DNA of 64,000 bases, taken from contig NZ_SJPY01000005.1 in the NCBI RefSeq assembly GCF_007860185.1, positions 572,056-636,055 on the forward strand. The letters run 5' to 3'. Under the pieces are notes generated by a model. It did not search any database and was not told the DNA's origin. It saw only the letters and a program-made list of their open reading frames with translations. Source of the stretch: Novipirellula aureliae. GTDB lineage: Bacteria; Planctomycetota; Planctomycetia; Pirellulales; Pirellulaceae. Below are positions 46,777-54,814 of the stretch, piece by piece. The translations under genes and the position numbers were made by a program. How positions within the stretch are numbered: position 1 is the first letter of the stretch; each line of letters starts with the position of its first letter.

Positions 46777-48927
46777 ATGACTAAAAACGATTCAAAAAAG
46801 AGCGAATGGAACGCAATCACATTGATCTTTGTCGCAACGGTTTGCGGGAGCTTAACTTCGCTTGCATTAAGCGGATGCGGTCAACCAACGTCACTACATG
46901 CGTCCACCGTCTCAGCCACGGAGACCGCTGATAGCTCCTGCTGTCCCTGCTGCCCAAAAGCAACGTCCTGTTGCAGCGAGGAAGCCTCCGCGGAGTTGCT
47001 GGTGTCGGTAAAGGATGACACGCCGATCAGCGGCGTTCAAGAATACAAATCACCCGAAGAAGTGATGGAGTCGGGCGATTCCTGGCCTCAGTGGGGCGGC
47101 ACCCGGCTCGGCAACAATGCTCCCAATGTTACGGGGCTCCCAGCAACCTGGATCATTGGCGATTTCGATCGCCAAACCGACGCCTGGGACAAGGATTCGT
47201 CAGAGAACATCCGCTGGGTGACCTCGCTCGGCAGCCAAACCTACGGCAACCCTGTGATCGCGGATGGGAAGGTTTTCGTCGGTACCAACAATGGCTCTGG
47301 CTACCTCAAACGCTACCCTTCCGAAGTCGACCTGGGCTGCTTGATCGCGCTCGATGATTCCAACGGCGACTTCCTTTGGCAGCATAGCAGTGAAAAACTA
47401 ATCACGGGACGGGTTCACGATTGGCCGCTGCAAGGCATTTGTTGTGCGCCACTCGTCGAAGGTGATCGGCTATGGTTTGTCACCAACCGTGGCGAAGTCC
47501 GATGCCTCGACACAAACGGGTTTTACGATAACGAAGATGATGGTCCGGTCGTGGATGAACCGGCAAAAGTGGCTGAGATTATGAATGCGGGTGATGCGGC
47601 CCAAGCCTACACGGACTCCGTCGCAGCCCTGAGTGCTGGAAAGCTTTCCCAGGCGGCAAAGGACGCTCTTTCGGCAGCCGGTGAAGAAGTCCAAGGCGAT
47701 GTCGCGATCAAGACAATCACAGCGGACAAAGTTTGGAGTTTGGCGGGGAATTTCGGCGGCGTCGATCGCGAGCTGTCTGCAAAAATCGTGGGACCGCGTT
47801 TGGTCTTTTCCAAAACACTCGGCACTCAAGATAAACGTGAAGCGGATACGGTTTGGGTATACGATATGATGGACGAACTCGGGGTTAGCCAACACAACAT
47901 GGCCGCCTGCAGCGTAACAAGCTACGGCGATCTGCTGTTTGTCAACACCAGCAATGGGATGGATGAAGCGCACATCAACTTACCGGCTCCCGATGCCCCC
48001 TCCTTCCTTTGTATGGACAAGAATACCGCTGAGGTCTATTGGACGGACCGATCGCCTGGAGTGAATATCTTGCACGGCCAATGGTCGAGCCCGACGGTTG
48101 CCGTCTTCGATGGTACCCCGCAAGCGTTGTTCGCAGGCGGTGACGGGTATCTCTATAGCTTCCGTGCAGACAAAGGCTCCGAGGGCAAGCCCGAATTGCT
48201 TTGGAAGTTCGACTGCAACCCCAAAGAATCAAAATGGGTGCTCGGCGGAAAAGGAACCCGCAATAACATCATTGCAACACCCGTTGCCTACGACGGAAAA
48301 ATCTTTGTCGCCGTCGGCCAAGACCCGGAGCATGGTGAAGGAGAAGGGCACTTGTGGTGCATCGACCCGACTCGGCGAGGGGACGTGTCGCCTGAATTGG
48401 CTGTCAAAATTCAAGACGACGGATCGCGAACGCCAATCGAACATCGCCGACTGCAGGCGGTGATTCCCGAAAATGGCGAAGCGGCTGTCGCCAACCCCAA
48501 TTCTGCAGCCGTTTGGCACTACCGGTTTGCTGACCAAAATGGTGATGGCGAATACGATTTTGAAGAAGAAATGCACCGAAGCTGTGGGACCGTAGCGATT
48601 AAGGATGATGTCCTCTATATCGCTGACTTTGCTGGTTTGGTCCATTGCCTGAGCACAAAACCAGATGAATCGGGGATGCCGATCGTGCACTTCACCTATG
48701 ACATGTTCGCCCAAAGCTGGGGCAGTCCGCTGATAGCAGATGGACACGTGTACATAGGCGACGAGGATGGCGACGTCGCCGTTTTTGAATTTGGTCCCGA
48801 AAACAAGGAGCCAATTGAAGAAATCAATATGGAAACGAGCGTCTACAGCACCCCCGTTGCGGCAAAGTCAACGTTGTTTATTAGCACCAAAGACAAATTG
48901 TTTGCCATCGGAAAGCAGTCTGACTGA
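46777..48927 (+). CDS. PQQ-like beta-propeller lipoprotein
   Basis: ATG at 46777 gives a lipoprotein signal with lipobox LSGC, then a Cys-rich patch (CCPCCPKATSCC) and a PQQ/BamB-type propeller running through the rest (SWPQWGGTRLGNNAPNVTGL; GNPVIADGKVFVGTNNGSGY; VYIGDEDGDVAVFEFG). A longer open frame back to 46555 overlaps the preceding gene and lacks a signal. It probably works with the neighbouring propeller gene at the cell surface or in the periplasm. The ligand is unknown. Confidence 0.82.
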   Translation: MTKNDSKKSEWNAITLIFVATVCGSLTSLALSGCGQPTSLHASTVSATETADSSCCPCCPKATSCCSEEASAELLVSVKDDTPISGVQEYKSPEEVMESGDSWPQWGGTRLGNNAPNVTGLPATWIIGDFDRQTDAWDKDSSENIRWVTSLGSQTYGNPVIADGKVFVGTNNGSGYLKRYPSEVDLGCLIALDDSNGDFLWQHSSEKLITGRVHDWPLQGICCAPLVEGDRLWFVTNRGEVRCLDTNGFYDNEDDGPVVDEPAKVAEIMNAGDAAQAYTDSVAALSAGKLSQAAKDALSAAGEEVQGDVAIKTITADKVWSLAGNFGGVDRELSAKIVGPRLVFSKTLGTQDKREADTVWVYDMMDELGVSQHNMAACSVTSYGDLLFVNTSNGMDEAHINLPAPDAPSFLCMDKNTAEVYWTDRSPGVNILHGQWSSPTVAVFDGTPQALFAGGDGYLYSFRADKGSEGKPELLWKFDCNPKESKWVLGGKGTRNNIIATPVAYDGKIFVAVGQDPEHGEGEGHLWCIDPTRRGDVSPELAVKIQDDGSRTPIEHRRLQAVIPENGEAAVANPNSAAVWHYRFADQNGDGEYDFEEEMHRSCGTVAIKDDVLYIADFAGLVHCLSTKPDESGMPIVHFTYDMFAQSWGSPLIADGHVYIGDEDGDVAVFEFGPENKEPIEEINMETSVYSTPVAAKSTLFISTKDKLFAIGKQSD

Positions 48928-49035
48928 GTTTTGCGGCACAGAAGGTCTGGCTACTTGGCACAAATGTCCGATATAATGGTGATCGGACGTAGGATTCGCA
49001 TCGAGTGCTCTGTCACAATTGATTCTTAGGTTAGC

Positions 49036-49053
49036 GGATCTTGTCGAAGATCC
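49036..49053. repeat. Hairpin repeat related to the 7848 family
   Basis: GGATCTTGTCGAAGATCC can fold with a 7-bp stem and differs by two bases from the core at 7867-7884. Confidence 0.7.
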
Positions 49054-49077
49054 TGCTACATCGAGATCATTTGCGGG

Positions 49078-49142
49078 GGATCGTTTGCAAGGATCGTTTG
49101 CAAGGCTCATTTGCAAGGATCATTTGCAAGGATCATTTGCAA
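49078..49142. repeat. 13-bp tandem repeat (5 units)
   Basis: Units of the type GGATCATTTGCAA begin at 49078, 49091, 49104, 49117 and 49130. Noncoding, upstream of the pseudo-receiver gene. Confidence 0.9.
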
Positions 49143-49197
49143 GGTCTACTACTGGCAACCACTTATTCTCAGCGGGGAAGATGCACTTACCTGCCAG

Positions 49198-49258
49198 AGA
49201 CCATTCCTACACGACCAATCCTACCAGACCATTCCTACACGACCATTCCTACACGACG
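49198..49258. repeat. About 14-bp tandem repeat
   Basis: Degenerate units of GACCATTCCTACAC, four to five copies, end 30 bp before the pseudo-receiver start codon. Confidence 0.85.
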
Positions 49259-49287
49259 AATTCCCCAACTCATCGGGTTAGAACTGT

Positions 49288-49713
49288 ATGCCAAAATTAC
49301 TTGTCGACTGCGGAAACTGCGGTCCCGACTTTCAATCGATACGCCGCATGGCGTCTTCGCATTTCAAAGCATCGGTGATCCAAACCCATGGTTTCGACGA
49401 TACCGTTGAGGCTCTTCGCAAGCACAAGGTCGACTTGGTTACCATCAATCGTAAATTGGACCGTGATTACTCGGACGGCTTAGAAATCCTAGCGAAAATC
49501 AAGGGCGACCCTGCGTTCAAGGAAGTGCCGGTGATGCTCGTGACCAATTATGACGAACACCAACAGTCTGCGATCGAGGCTGGAGGAGTCCGTGGATTTG
49601 GGAAGCTGTCAATGAACGACGAAGTAACCCGTAAGCTTCTCGAACCTTATTTGTCTGAAAAATCGGCTGTTGAATCCGACATGGCTGAAAAAATGCAAAA
49701 CGCCAACCGCTAG
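49288..49713 (+). CDS. Pseudo-receiver (CheY-like) domain protein
   Basis: Length and pattern fit a stand-alone response-regulator receiver: strand VDLVTINRKL, helix DGLEILAKIK, strand VPVMLVTN, and Lys in VRGFGKLSM. The phospho-acceptor Asp position holds Asn (VTINRKLD), and the first strand carries CGNCG instead of an acidic pair. Phosphotransfer is therefore unlikely, and it may work by constitutive protein contacts. It precedes panD by 54 bp in the same direction. Confidence 0.68.
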   Translation: MPKLLVDCGNCGPDFQSIRRMASSHFKASVIQTHGFDDTVEALRKHKVDLVTINRKLDRDYSDGLEILAKIKGDPAFKEVPVMLVTNYDEHQQSAIEAGGVRGFGKLSMNDEVTRKLLEPYLSEKSAVESDMAEKMQNANR

Positions 49714-49767
49714 CCGAATTCCATCTCGTCGCAGCCTTATTGATCCATTTGAACTGGAACACCCGTC

Positions 49768-50175
49768 ATGCCAGGCCCCACTCGAAAACTACTCTCTGCG
49801 AAGATCCATCGTGCCACGATCACGGCTGCTGATGTGGATTACGAAGGCAGCGTTACGATACCACCCGAGCTCCTCGAAGCGGCGGGAATCGTACCGTATG
49901 AATCGGTCCATGTCTGGAACACGACGCGCGGAACAAGGCTGGAAACCTATGCGATTGCCGGCTTACCTGGTTCGCGTGACGTCTGCATGAACGGGGCCGC
50001 AGCCCACTTGATGCATCCGGGCGACCGAGTGATCTTGGCGACGTATACATTTTTGAGCGAAGACCAAGTCGCAAACCACCGTCCTAAGTTGGTCTTCGTT
50101 GACGAAACGAATCAAATCAGCCATTCTGGACCCGAAATTCCTGGTCCTCAACGCCGTCAGTCGGTAAACGGCTAG
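49768..50175 (+). CDS. panD: Aspartate 1-decarboxylase
   Basis: PanD makes beta-alanine for pantothenate and CoA. The precursor self-cleaves between Gly27 and Ser28 in DYEGSVTIP to form the pyruvoyl cofactor. TRGTRLETYAIAG and CMNGAAAHLMHPGDRVIL are conserved. At 135 residues it is normal length. Supply of CoA and the phosphopantetheine arm may relate it to the ACP cluster downstream, but the repeat block between suggests separate control. Confidence 0.94.
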   Translation: MPGPTRKLLSAKIHRATITAADVDYEGSVTIPPELLEAAGIVPYESVHVWNTTRGTRLETYAIAGLPGSRDVCMNGAAAHLMHPGDRVILATYTFLSEDQVANHRPKLVFVDETNQISHSGPEIPGPQRRQSVNG

Positions 50176-50184
50176 GCGGCGTTT

Positions 50185-50336
50185 GCCCGAGAAGGGGTCT
50201 GACCTTCTCAAAACATGCCCGAGAAGGGGGCTGACCTTCTCAAAACATGCCCGAGAAGGGGGCTGAACCTCTCAAAATAATCCGAAAACTACTGAAAAAA
50301 CAAATGTCCGCCTCCAAAGGGTCAGCCCCCTTTTTC
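50185..50336. repeat. Three 32-bp repeats plus an inverted copy before fabZ
   Basis: Units at 50185, 50217 and 50249 each contain a GAGAAGG...CCTTCTC hairpin (degenerate in the third). An inverted core AAGGGTCAGCCCCCTTTTTC lies at 50317-50336. The last pairing ends with T-run-like TTTTT. It could act as an attenuator or terminator between panD and fabZ. Confidence 0.8.
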
Positions 50337-50357
50337 TGGACAAAGCCTAGTTAATCC

Positions 50358-50840
50358 ATGAAGTACAGACAACTTGACAAAATCACCTCGATCGAACCTG
50401 GGAAGAAGATCTCGGCCGAGCGAACGCTTCAGGAAGACGAAGAGTACCTCCTCGACCATTTCCCTCGTTTTCCCGTGATGCCTGGCGTGATGATGCTCGA
50501 GGCAATTCACCAAGCTGCAATTTGGATGATTCGCAGCGGCGACGATTTCAAATATCCTCTCATTCTGCTCCGCGAAGTGAAAAGTGTGAAGTTCGGGGAT
50601 TTCCTCGTACCCGGAGAAACACTACAAATTAACGCAGAAGTGTTGAAATCAGACGGAAATTTGACGACTGTCAAAGCCAATGCGACAAAACAGGGGCGAA
50701 CAACCGTTTCGGCTCGCCTCGTTCTTGAACGTTGTAGCTGTAACGATCCAGAAAGGTTAAACACTGATCAGGACGTTAGTTGGCGAGCGAAAAAGCAGTT
50801 TTTGGAAATGTTTGGCCCCCTTTTATCCGATGGTTCCTAA
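50358..50840 (+). CDS. fabZ: FabZ-type 3-hydroxyacyl-ACP dehydratase
   Basis: A hotdog-fold dehydratase acting on 3-hydroxyacyl-ACP. The catalytic His34 (LLDHFPRFPVMPGVMMLEA) and Glu48 are both present. The C-terminus is extended to 160 residues, about 15 more than a typical FabZ. It begins a tight cluster with an ACP, a second FabZ-like protein and a ketosynthase. Confidence 0.88.
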   Translation: MKYRQLDKITSIEPGKKISAERTLQEDEEYLLDHFPRFPVMPGVMMLEAIHQAAIWMIRSGDDFKYPLILLREVKSVKFGDFLVPGETLQINAEVLKSDGNLTTVKANATKQGRTTVSARLVLERCSCNDPERLNTDQDVSWRAKKQFLEMFGPLLSDGS

Positions 50841-50920
50841 AAGCTTCCTCTTCAAGTTACACTTCCCACCCATACGCATTCACTTAACCACCCAAGAAAA
50901 ACACACAAGGATTCACTCTG

Positions 50921-51310
50921 ATGGCTCTTTCTCAAGACGAAATTTTTGCCAAAGTCCAAGAAGCACTGATCGACGCATTGGGCGTTGACGATGACGAAGT
51001 GACCACCGATGCTACCTTGGTCGGAGATTTGGGCGCCGAATCAATTGACTTTTTGGACATTGTTTTCAAACTCGAAAAAGCATTTGACATTACCATCCCC
51101 CGTGAAGAACTTTCGCCCGAAGATGTCTTGACCAATACGCAATACGTTCAAGATGGCAAGGTAACCGCCGAGGGACTGGTTGAACTGAAGACACGAATGC
51201 CTTGGGCAGACTTGTCAGAATTCGAAAAAAACCCTCGCGTTGAGAATTTTGGCAACTTGCTAACGGTTGGCGATTTGTGCAATTATGTCGAAGCCAAGCT
51301 CGGAGCGTAA
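50921..51310 (+). CDS. Acyl carrier protein (long form)
   Basis: An ACP with the phosphopantetheine-attachment serine in DLGAESIDFLDIVF (Ser41; Glu-Ser-Ile in place of the usual Asp-Ser-Leu). It is 129 residues, about 50 longer than standard ACP, with a C-terminal extension of unknown role (about 85-129). RBS CAAGGA is 11 bases upstream. Located between two dehydratase genes. Confidence 0.88.
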   Translation: MALSQDEIFAKVQEALIDALGVDDDEVTTDATLVGDLGAESIDFLDIVFKLEKAFDITIPREELSPEDVLTNTQYVQDGKVTAEGLVELKTRMPWADLSEFEKNPRVENFGNLLTVGDLCNYVEAKLGA

Positions 51311-51316
51311 TTTTCG

Positions 51317-51823
51317 ATGCGTTGGTTTTGGGTCGACCGTTTTACTGAATTTGTTAGTGGCAGCCACGCGCACGGGATCAAAAATGTCTCGTTAGACGAA
51401 GAGGTTGTGGATGAATACAGCCCAGGATTCCCCCTCCTACCACCAACTTTGGTGCTTGAAGGGATCGCCCAACTTGGCGGAATTTTGGTTTCTGAGCATT
51501 TCCAGTTCAAAAAACGTTGCGTTTTGGCGAAGGTCGGCAAGGCGGTTTACCATCGCTTTGCACGTCCGGGTGATCAGCTTTGCTACAAAGTCAAGATGGA
51601 GTCGGTTCACGATACCGGTGCGACCGTTTCGGCCACCAGCTATATTGACGACAGCCTGCATGCTGAAATCGAATTGATGTTCGCGTTTTTAGAAGAGGGA
51701 CGCTTCACCGATGGACCACTTTTTGGCCCCGGTGATCTTGAAGCAATGCTGCGACTCATGAATTTCTTTCATGTCGCAGTGGACGCTTCTGGTAACCCTG
51801 TCCCGGTTTATGATTGTCTGTAG
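51317..51823 (+). CDS. FabZ-like hotdog protein lacking the catalytic His
   Basis: Aligns without gaps to the upstream FabZ over the active site. There, Glu48 is kept (TLVLEGIAQLGG), but His34 is replaced by Tyr (DEYSPGFPLLPPT). It therefore probably lacks dehydratase activity alone. It might pair with FabZ, as proposed for ApeI/ApeP dehydratases in aryl-polyene synthesis, or act as a chain-length or scaffold subunit. The start codon lies 6 bp after the ACP stop, so the two are tightly coupled. Confidence 0.72.
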   Translation: MRWFWVDRFTEFVSGSHAHGIKNVSLDEEVVDEYSPGFPLLPPTLVLEGIAQLGGILVSEHFQFKKRCVLAKVGKAVYHRFARPGDQLCYKVKMESVHDTGATVSATSYIDDSLHAEIELMFAFLEEGRFTDGPLFGPGDLEAMLRLMNFFHVAVDASGNPVPVYDCL

Positions 51824-51889
51824 TACCACCAACCCGCCCGCCAAGCGTGCGGCCACCGTTTCACCTTTTCAAGCACAATAGGTTTTCCC

Positions 51890-53170
51890 ATGCGTCGCCG
51901 TGTCGTCGTCACTGGTATCGGAATGATTAACCCGATGGGCCATGACGCGCCTACCGTTTGGGCAGGCCTTCAAGAAGGTAAAAGCGGTGTCGCCAAAACC
52001 ACACTGTTCGACGCCTCAGGCTTCCCCACCAAGATAAGTGCCGAAGTCAAAGACTGGGACGTCAGCAAGGTTGGCGAATCGGTCCAAGCGTGGTCGAATC
52101 GAGGCCGACACACCCGCTTTGCTATCGGTGCGGCGAAACAAGCGGTAGAGGACAGCGGTGTGCTCGCTGCGATTACCGATCCGACCCGCTTCGGCGTTTA
52201 CATGGGCAGTGGCGAAGGGAATCAAGATTTCACAACGTTTAGCCGTATGATGTCCGCTGCTTTGGCGGAGGGTGACTATGACGCATCAAAGTTCATCGCC
52301 AAAGGCTTGGAACTGCTGGATCCTGCCAAGGAACTTGAACAGGAACCTAACATGCCTGCCGCTCACTTGGCGACCATGTTCAATGCACAAGGCCCCAACA
52401 TGAACTGCCTTACCGCCTGTGCGGCTAGCAGCCAAGCGGTCGGCGAAGCGACCGAGATCATTCGCCGAGGCGATGCCGACTTCATGCTCGCCGGAGGTAC
52501 CCACAGCATGATCCATCCTCTCGGCGTGACCGGATTCAACCTCCTGACCGCAATGAGCGAGAGCAACGAGGAACCCACCAAGGCGAGCCGCCCGTTCGAC
52601 CGCCTGCGCAACGGGTTCGTCCTCGGGGAGGGTTCCGCAATGATTGTGCTCGAAGAATTGGAATCCGCTCGCCGTCGGGGAGCAAACATTTATGGTGAAG
52701 TGGCCGGTTACGGCAGTACCGCCGACGCTTACCGTGTGACCGACATCCCGCCCGACGGGCACGGCGGGATCGCGGCAATGCGAATGGCCATTGCTGATGC
52801 CGGCTTGAATCCCTCCGATATCGACTACGTCAACGCGCACGGCACGAGCACCACCGTTAACGATCGAGTTGAAACGAAAGCGTGTAAGGAAGTCTTTGGC
52901 GAAAACGCGATGAAGGTGCCCATTAGTAGCACCAAGAGCATGATGGGGCACTTGATCGCCGCAGGTGGTGTGACCGAAATGATCGTTTGCCTGCTGGCAA
53001 TTCGTGATTCCGTTTTACCGCCAACGATTAACTACGAAAACCCAGATCCTGATTGCGATTTGGATTACGTTCCAAACGTCGCACGCAAAGCAAACGTGAG
53101 CAACGCCCTTAACAACAGCTTTGGCTTCGGCGGTCAAAACGTCACGCTTTGCATCCGCCGCGTCGAGTAA
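51890..53170 (+). CDS. fabF: Beta-ketoacyl-ACP synthase II
   Basis: A 426-residue condensing enzyme of the FabF/KAS II class. Catalytic Cys is in CLTACAASSQAVGEA (about 177), the two His in VNAHGTSTTVND and GHLIAAGGV, and the Lys in SSTKSMMG. It extends acyl-ACP with malonyl-ACP. With ACP and two hotdog proteins it could build a special lipid or polyene; no ketoreductase is in this cluster. The stop overlaps the next start as TAATG. Confidence 0.92.
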   Translation: MRRRVVVTGIGMINPMGHDAPTVWAGLQEGKSGVAKTTLFDASGFPTKISAEVKDWDVSKVGESVQAWSNRGRHTRFAIGAAKQAVEDSGVLAAITDPTRFGVYMGSGEGNQDFTTFSRMMSAALAEGDYDASKFIAKGLELLDPAKELEQEPNMPAAHLATMFNAQGPNMNCLTACAASSQAVGEATEIIRRGDADFMLAGGTHSMIHPLGVTGFNLLTAMSESNEEPTKASRPFDRLRNGFVLGEGSAMIVLEELESARRRGANIYGEVAGYGSTADAYRVTDIPPDGHGGIAAMRMAIADAGLNPSDIDYVNAHGTSTTVNDRVETKACKEVFGENAMKVPISSTKSMMGHLIAAGGVTEMIVCLLAIRDSVLPPTINYENPDPDCDLDYVPNVARKANVSNALNNSFGFGGQNVTLCIRRVE

Positions 53171-53586
53171 TGACGATGAGTGACTTTACCGATGCCGAGC
53201 TAGCCGCGTTTCTTGACGAAGCGCTACCAGCGTGCCAAAGTTCACAATTAGAAGAACGTCTTCGCAGCGATACCGATCTGCGGCGAAGATTGATCGAAAT
53301 CCAAGGGCGTGAAGCTGCCGGCCTGCACACCATTGGTGCGATTTGGCGACGCGATCGACTGTCATGCCCAAGCCGCAGCGAACTCGGACAATACTTACTC
53401 GATGCTCTCGAGGCCGAAAAAGCGGACTATATCCGCTTTCATCTTGACGAGGTGGGGTGCCGATACTGCCAAGCCAACCTAGCTGATTTGCAGGAAGCAT
53501 CTACCTCAAAAACGCCAACCGAAGATCGACGAAAACGCTATTTTCAAACAAGCGTCGGGTATCTCCGAGACTCGCATTCACAGTAG
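53170..53586 (+). CDS. Small zinc-finger-like protein (anti-sigma-like)
   Basis: Starts at the ATG overlapping the fabF stop, so it is translationally coupled. The 138 residues include DELAAFLDEAL-type helices and a C-terminal HLDEVGCRYCQANL pattern (His-x6-Cys-x2-Cys) like the zinc-binding motif of ZAS anti-sigma factors. No membrane helix is present. It could be a regulator of the lipid cluster, but this is an inference. Confidence 0.55.
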   Translation: MTMSDFTDAELAAFLDEALPACQSSQLEERLRSDTDLRRRLIEIQGREAAGLHTIGAIWRRDRLSCPSRSELGQYLLDALEAEKADYIRFHLDEVGCRYCQANLADLQEASTSKTPTEDRRKRYFQTSVGYLRDSHSQ

Positions 53587-53701
53587 GCGAGTCTCTCCGA
53601 GACTCGCACCGCAAGCCTCACACCCCAAGCCTCACACCTCACACCTCAAGCCTCACACCTCAAGCCTCAAGCCTCACACCTCGGCGTCTCGGAGAGACGC
53701 C
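53587..53701. repeat. BIME-like element: two hairpins flanking a tandem array
   Basis: Hairpin 1 is GCGAGTCTC-TCC-GAGACTCGC (53587-53607). Hairpin 2 is GGCGTCTC-GGA-GAGACGCC (53683-53701), whose core is the reverse complement of hairpin 1. Between them is a CTCACACCTCAAGC-type array (53608-53680). A further single copy, TCTCCGAGACTCGCA, lies inside the end of the preceding gene at 53562-53576. It separates convergent genes and could stop transcription from both sides. Confidence 0.85.
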
Positions 53702-53702
53702 G

Positions 53703-54515
53703 CTACTTGTCGATCGCTTGCCGCAACTCTTGGACAAATTCACAAACGCGATTCACCGTATCCTGCTTGTCTTGCCCTAGCGCCATTCGCCGGACGATCG
53801 CCGAGCCAACGATCAAACCATCCGCTACGGGGGCAAGCTGTGCTGCCGTTTCAGGGCTGCTAATACCAAAACCAATACAAATGGGTAAGTCGGTTTGATC
53901 GCGCAACCACCCAACGTTATCGATCAAATCCGTTGGCATGGCGGTTCGCTCACCTGTGATACCCGTCACGGAAACATAATACAGAAAACCAGACGACAAG
54001 TTGGCAATTCGAACTTGGCGTTCCTTGGGGGTCGTGGGCGTCACCAATTGAATCAAGCTAAAGTCAGCTGCTTGGCAGATTTTGGCAAAAGCGGAAGCTT
54101 CCTCTACCAGCAAATCGGGAACAATCGCACCTGCATAGCCAGCCTCCTTTGCTTGCTCAACATAGGAATCGAGCCCGATCCGATTGATGATCGAATAACT
54201 GACCATGGTGACGCGAGGCATCGCTAATGGGGGACTCTGGGGGCCGCCCAAAAGTCGTTTACCTAAATCGAATGCCTGCTTGAGTTTAAAGCCTCTATCC
54301 AAGGCGCGTTGGTACGAGGATTGGATGACCGGACCATCCGCGATCGGATCGCTATAAGGGATCCCCAGCTCACACAAATCCGCTCCGGACGCCTTGATAC
54401 TGCGCAGGATTGCCTCGGTCGTTTCAATGTCGGGATCGCCAGCGGTAATGAATGGCATCAACGCTTTTCGATTGGAGTCTCGTAATTCGGCAAAAAGTTG
54501 GTCGATCGCTGACAT
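53703..54515 (-). CDS. trpA: Tryptophan synthase alpha subunit
   Basis: TrpA cleaves indole-3-glycerol phosphate. Catalytic Glu is in DLCELGIPYSDPIADGPVIQ and Asp in the same motif; GFLYYVSVTGITGERT and GFGISSPETAAQLAPVADGLIVGSAIV are conserved. At 270 residues it is complete. ATG at 54513-54515 is preferred over an upstream TTG. No trpB is adjacent. Confidence 0.96.
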   Translation of the reverse strand: MSAIDQLFAELRDSNRKALMPFITAGDPDIETTEAILRSIKASGADLCELGIPYSDPIADGPVIQSSYQRALDRGFKLKQAFDLGKRLLGGPQSPPLAMPRVTMVSYSIINRIGLDSYVEQAKEAGYAGAIVPDLLVEEASAFAKICQAADFSLIQLVTPTTPKERQVRIANLSSGFLYYVSVTGITGERTAMPTDLIDNVGWLRDQTDLPICIGFGISSPETAAQLAPVADGLIVGSAIVRRMALGQDKQDTVNRVCEFVQELRQAIDK

Positions 54516-54814
54516 GGAAATCAATCTTGATTGTATTGAACGGTATCCTCGGATTACAAACAGCGATTATCCTCCAATCCAGCAATTCTGTTAAGACACC
54601 TGGTTTGGGAATTTGTCATTTGTCTCCCGGCAAAAACCGTCTTACGCTTTCCACCCGTCGTTGATCGTTATAGAATATCACTAACTCCTGCGCATCGAAT
54701 GACGGCATGCGCCCATCCCCCAGTATGATCTCGGTAGCTATTGCCAAGCTCATCGCAAACAAGTCGAATATGTCGACGCAGCCTTGACGGCTCCGCCATC
54801 GAAAACCACCAACA
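54516..54814. other. Divergent intergenic region without recognised feature
   Basis: No ORF with family features; promoters for trpA and the LuxR gene must lie here but no consensus pair is convincing. Confidence 0.4.

Noticed and set aside
49078..49258. Possible CRISPR or attachment site
   Set aside because: Units are 13-14 bp with no spacers; these are simple tandem repeats.
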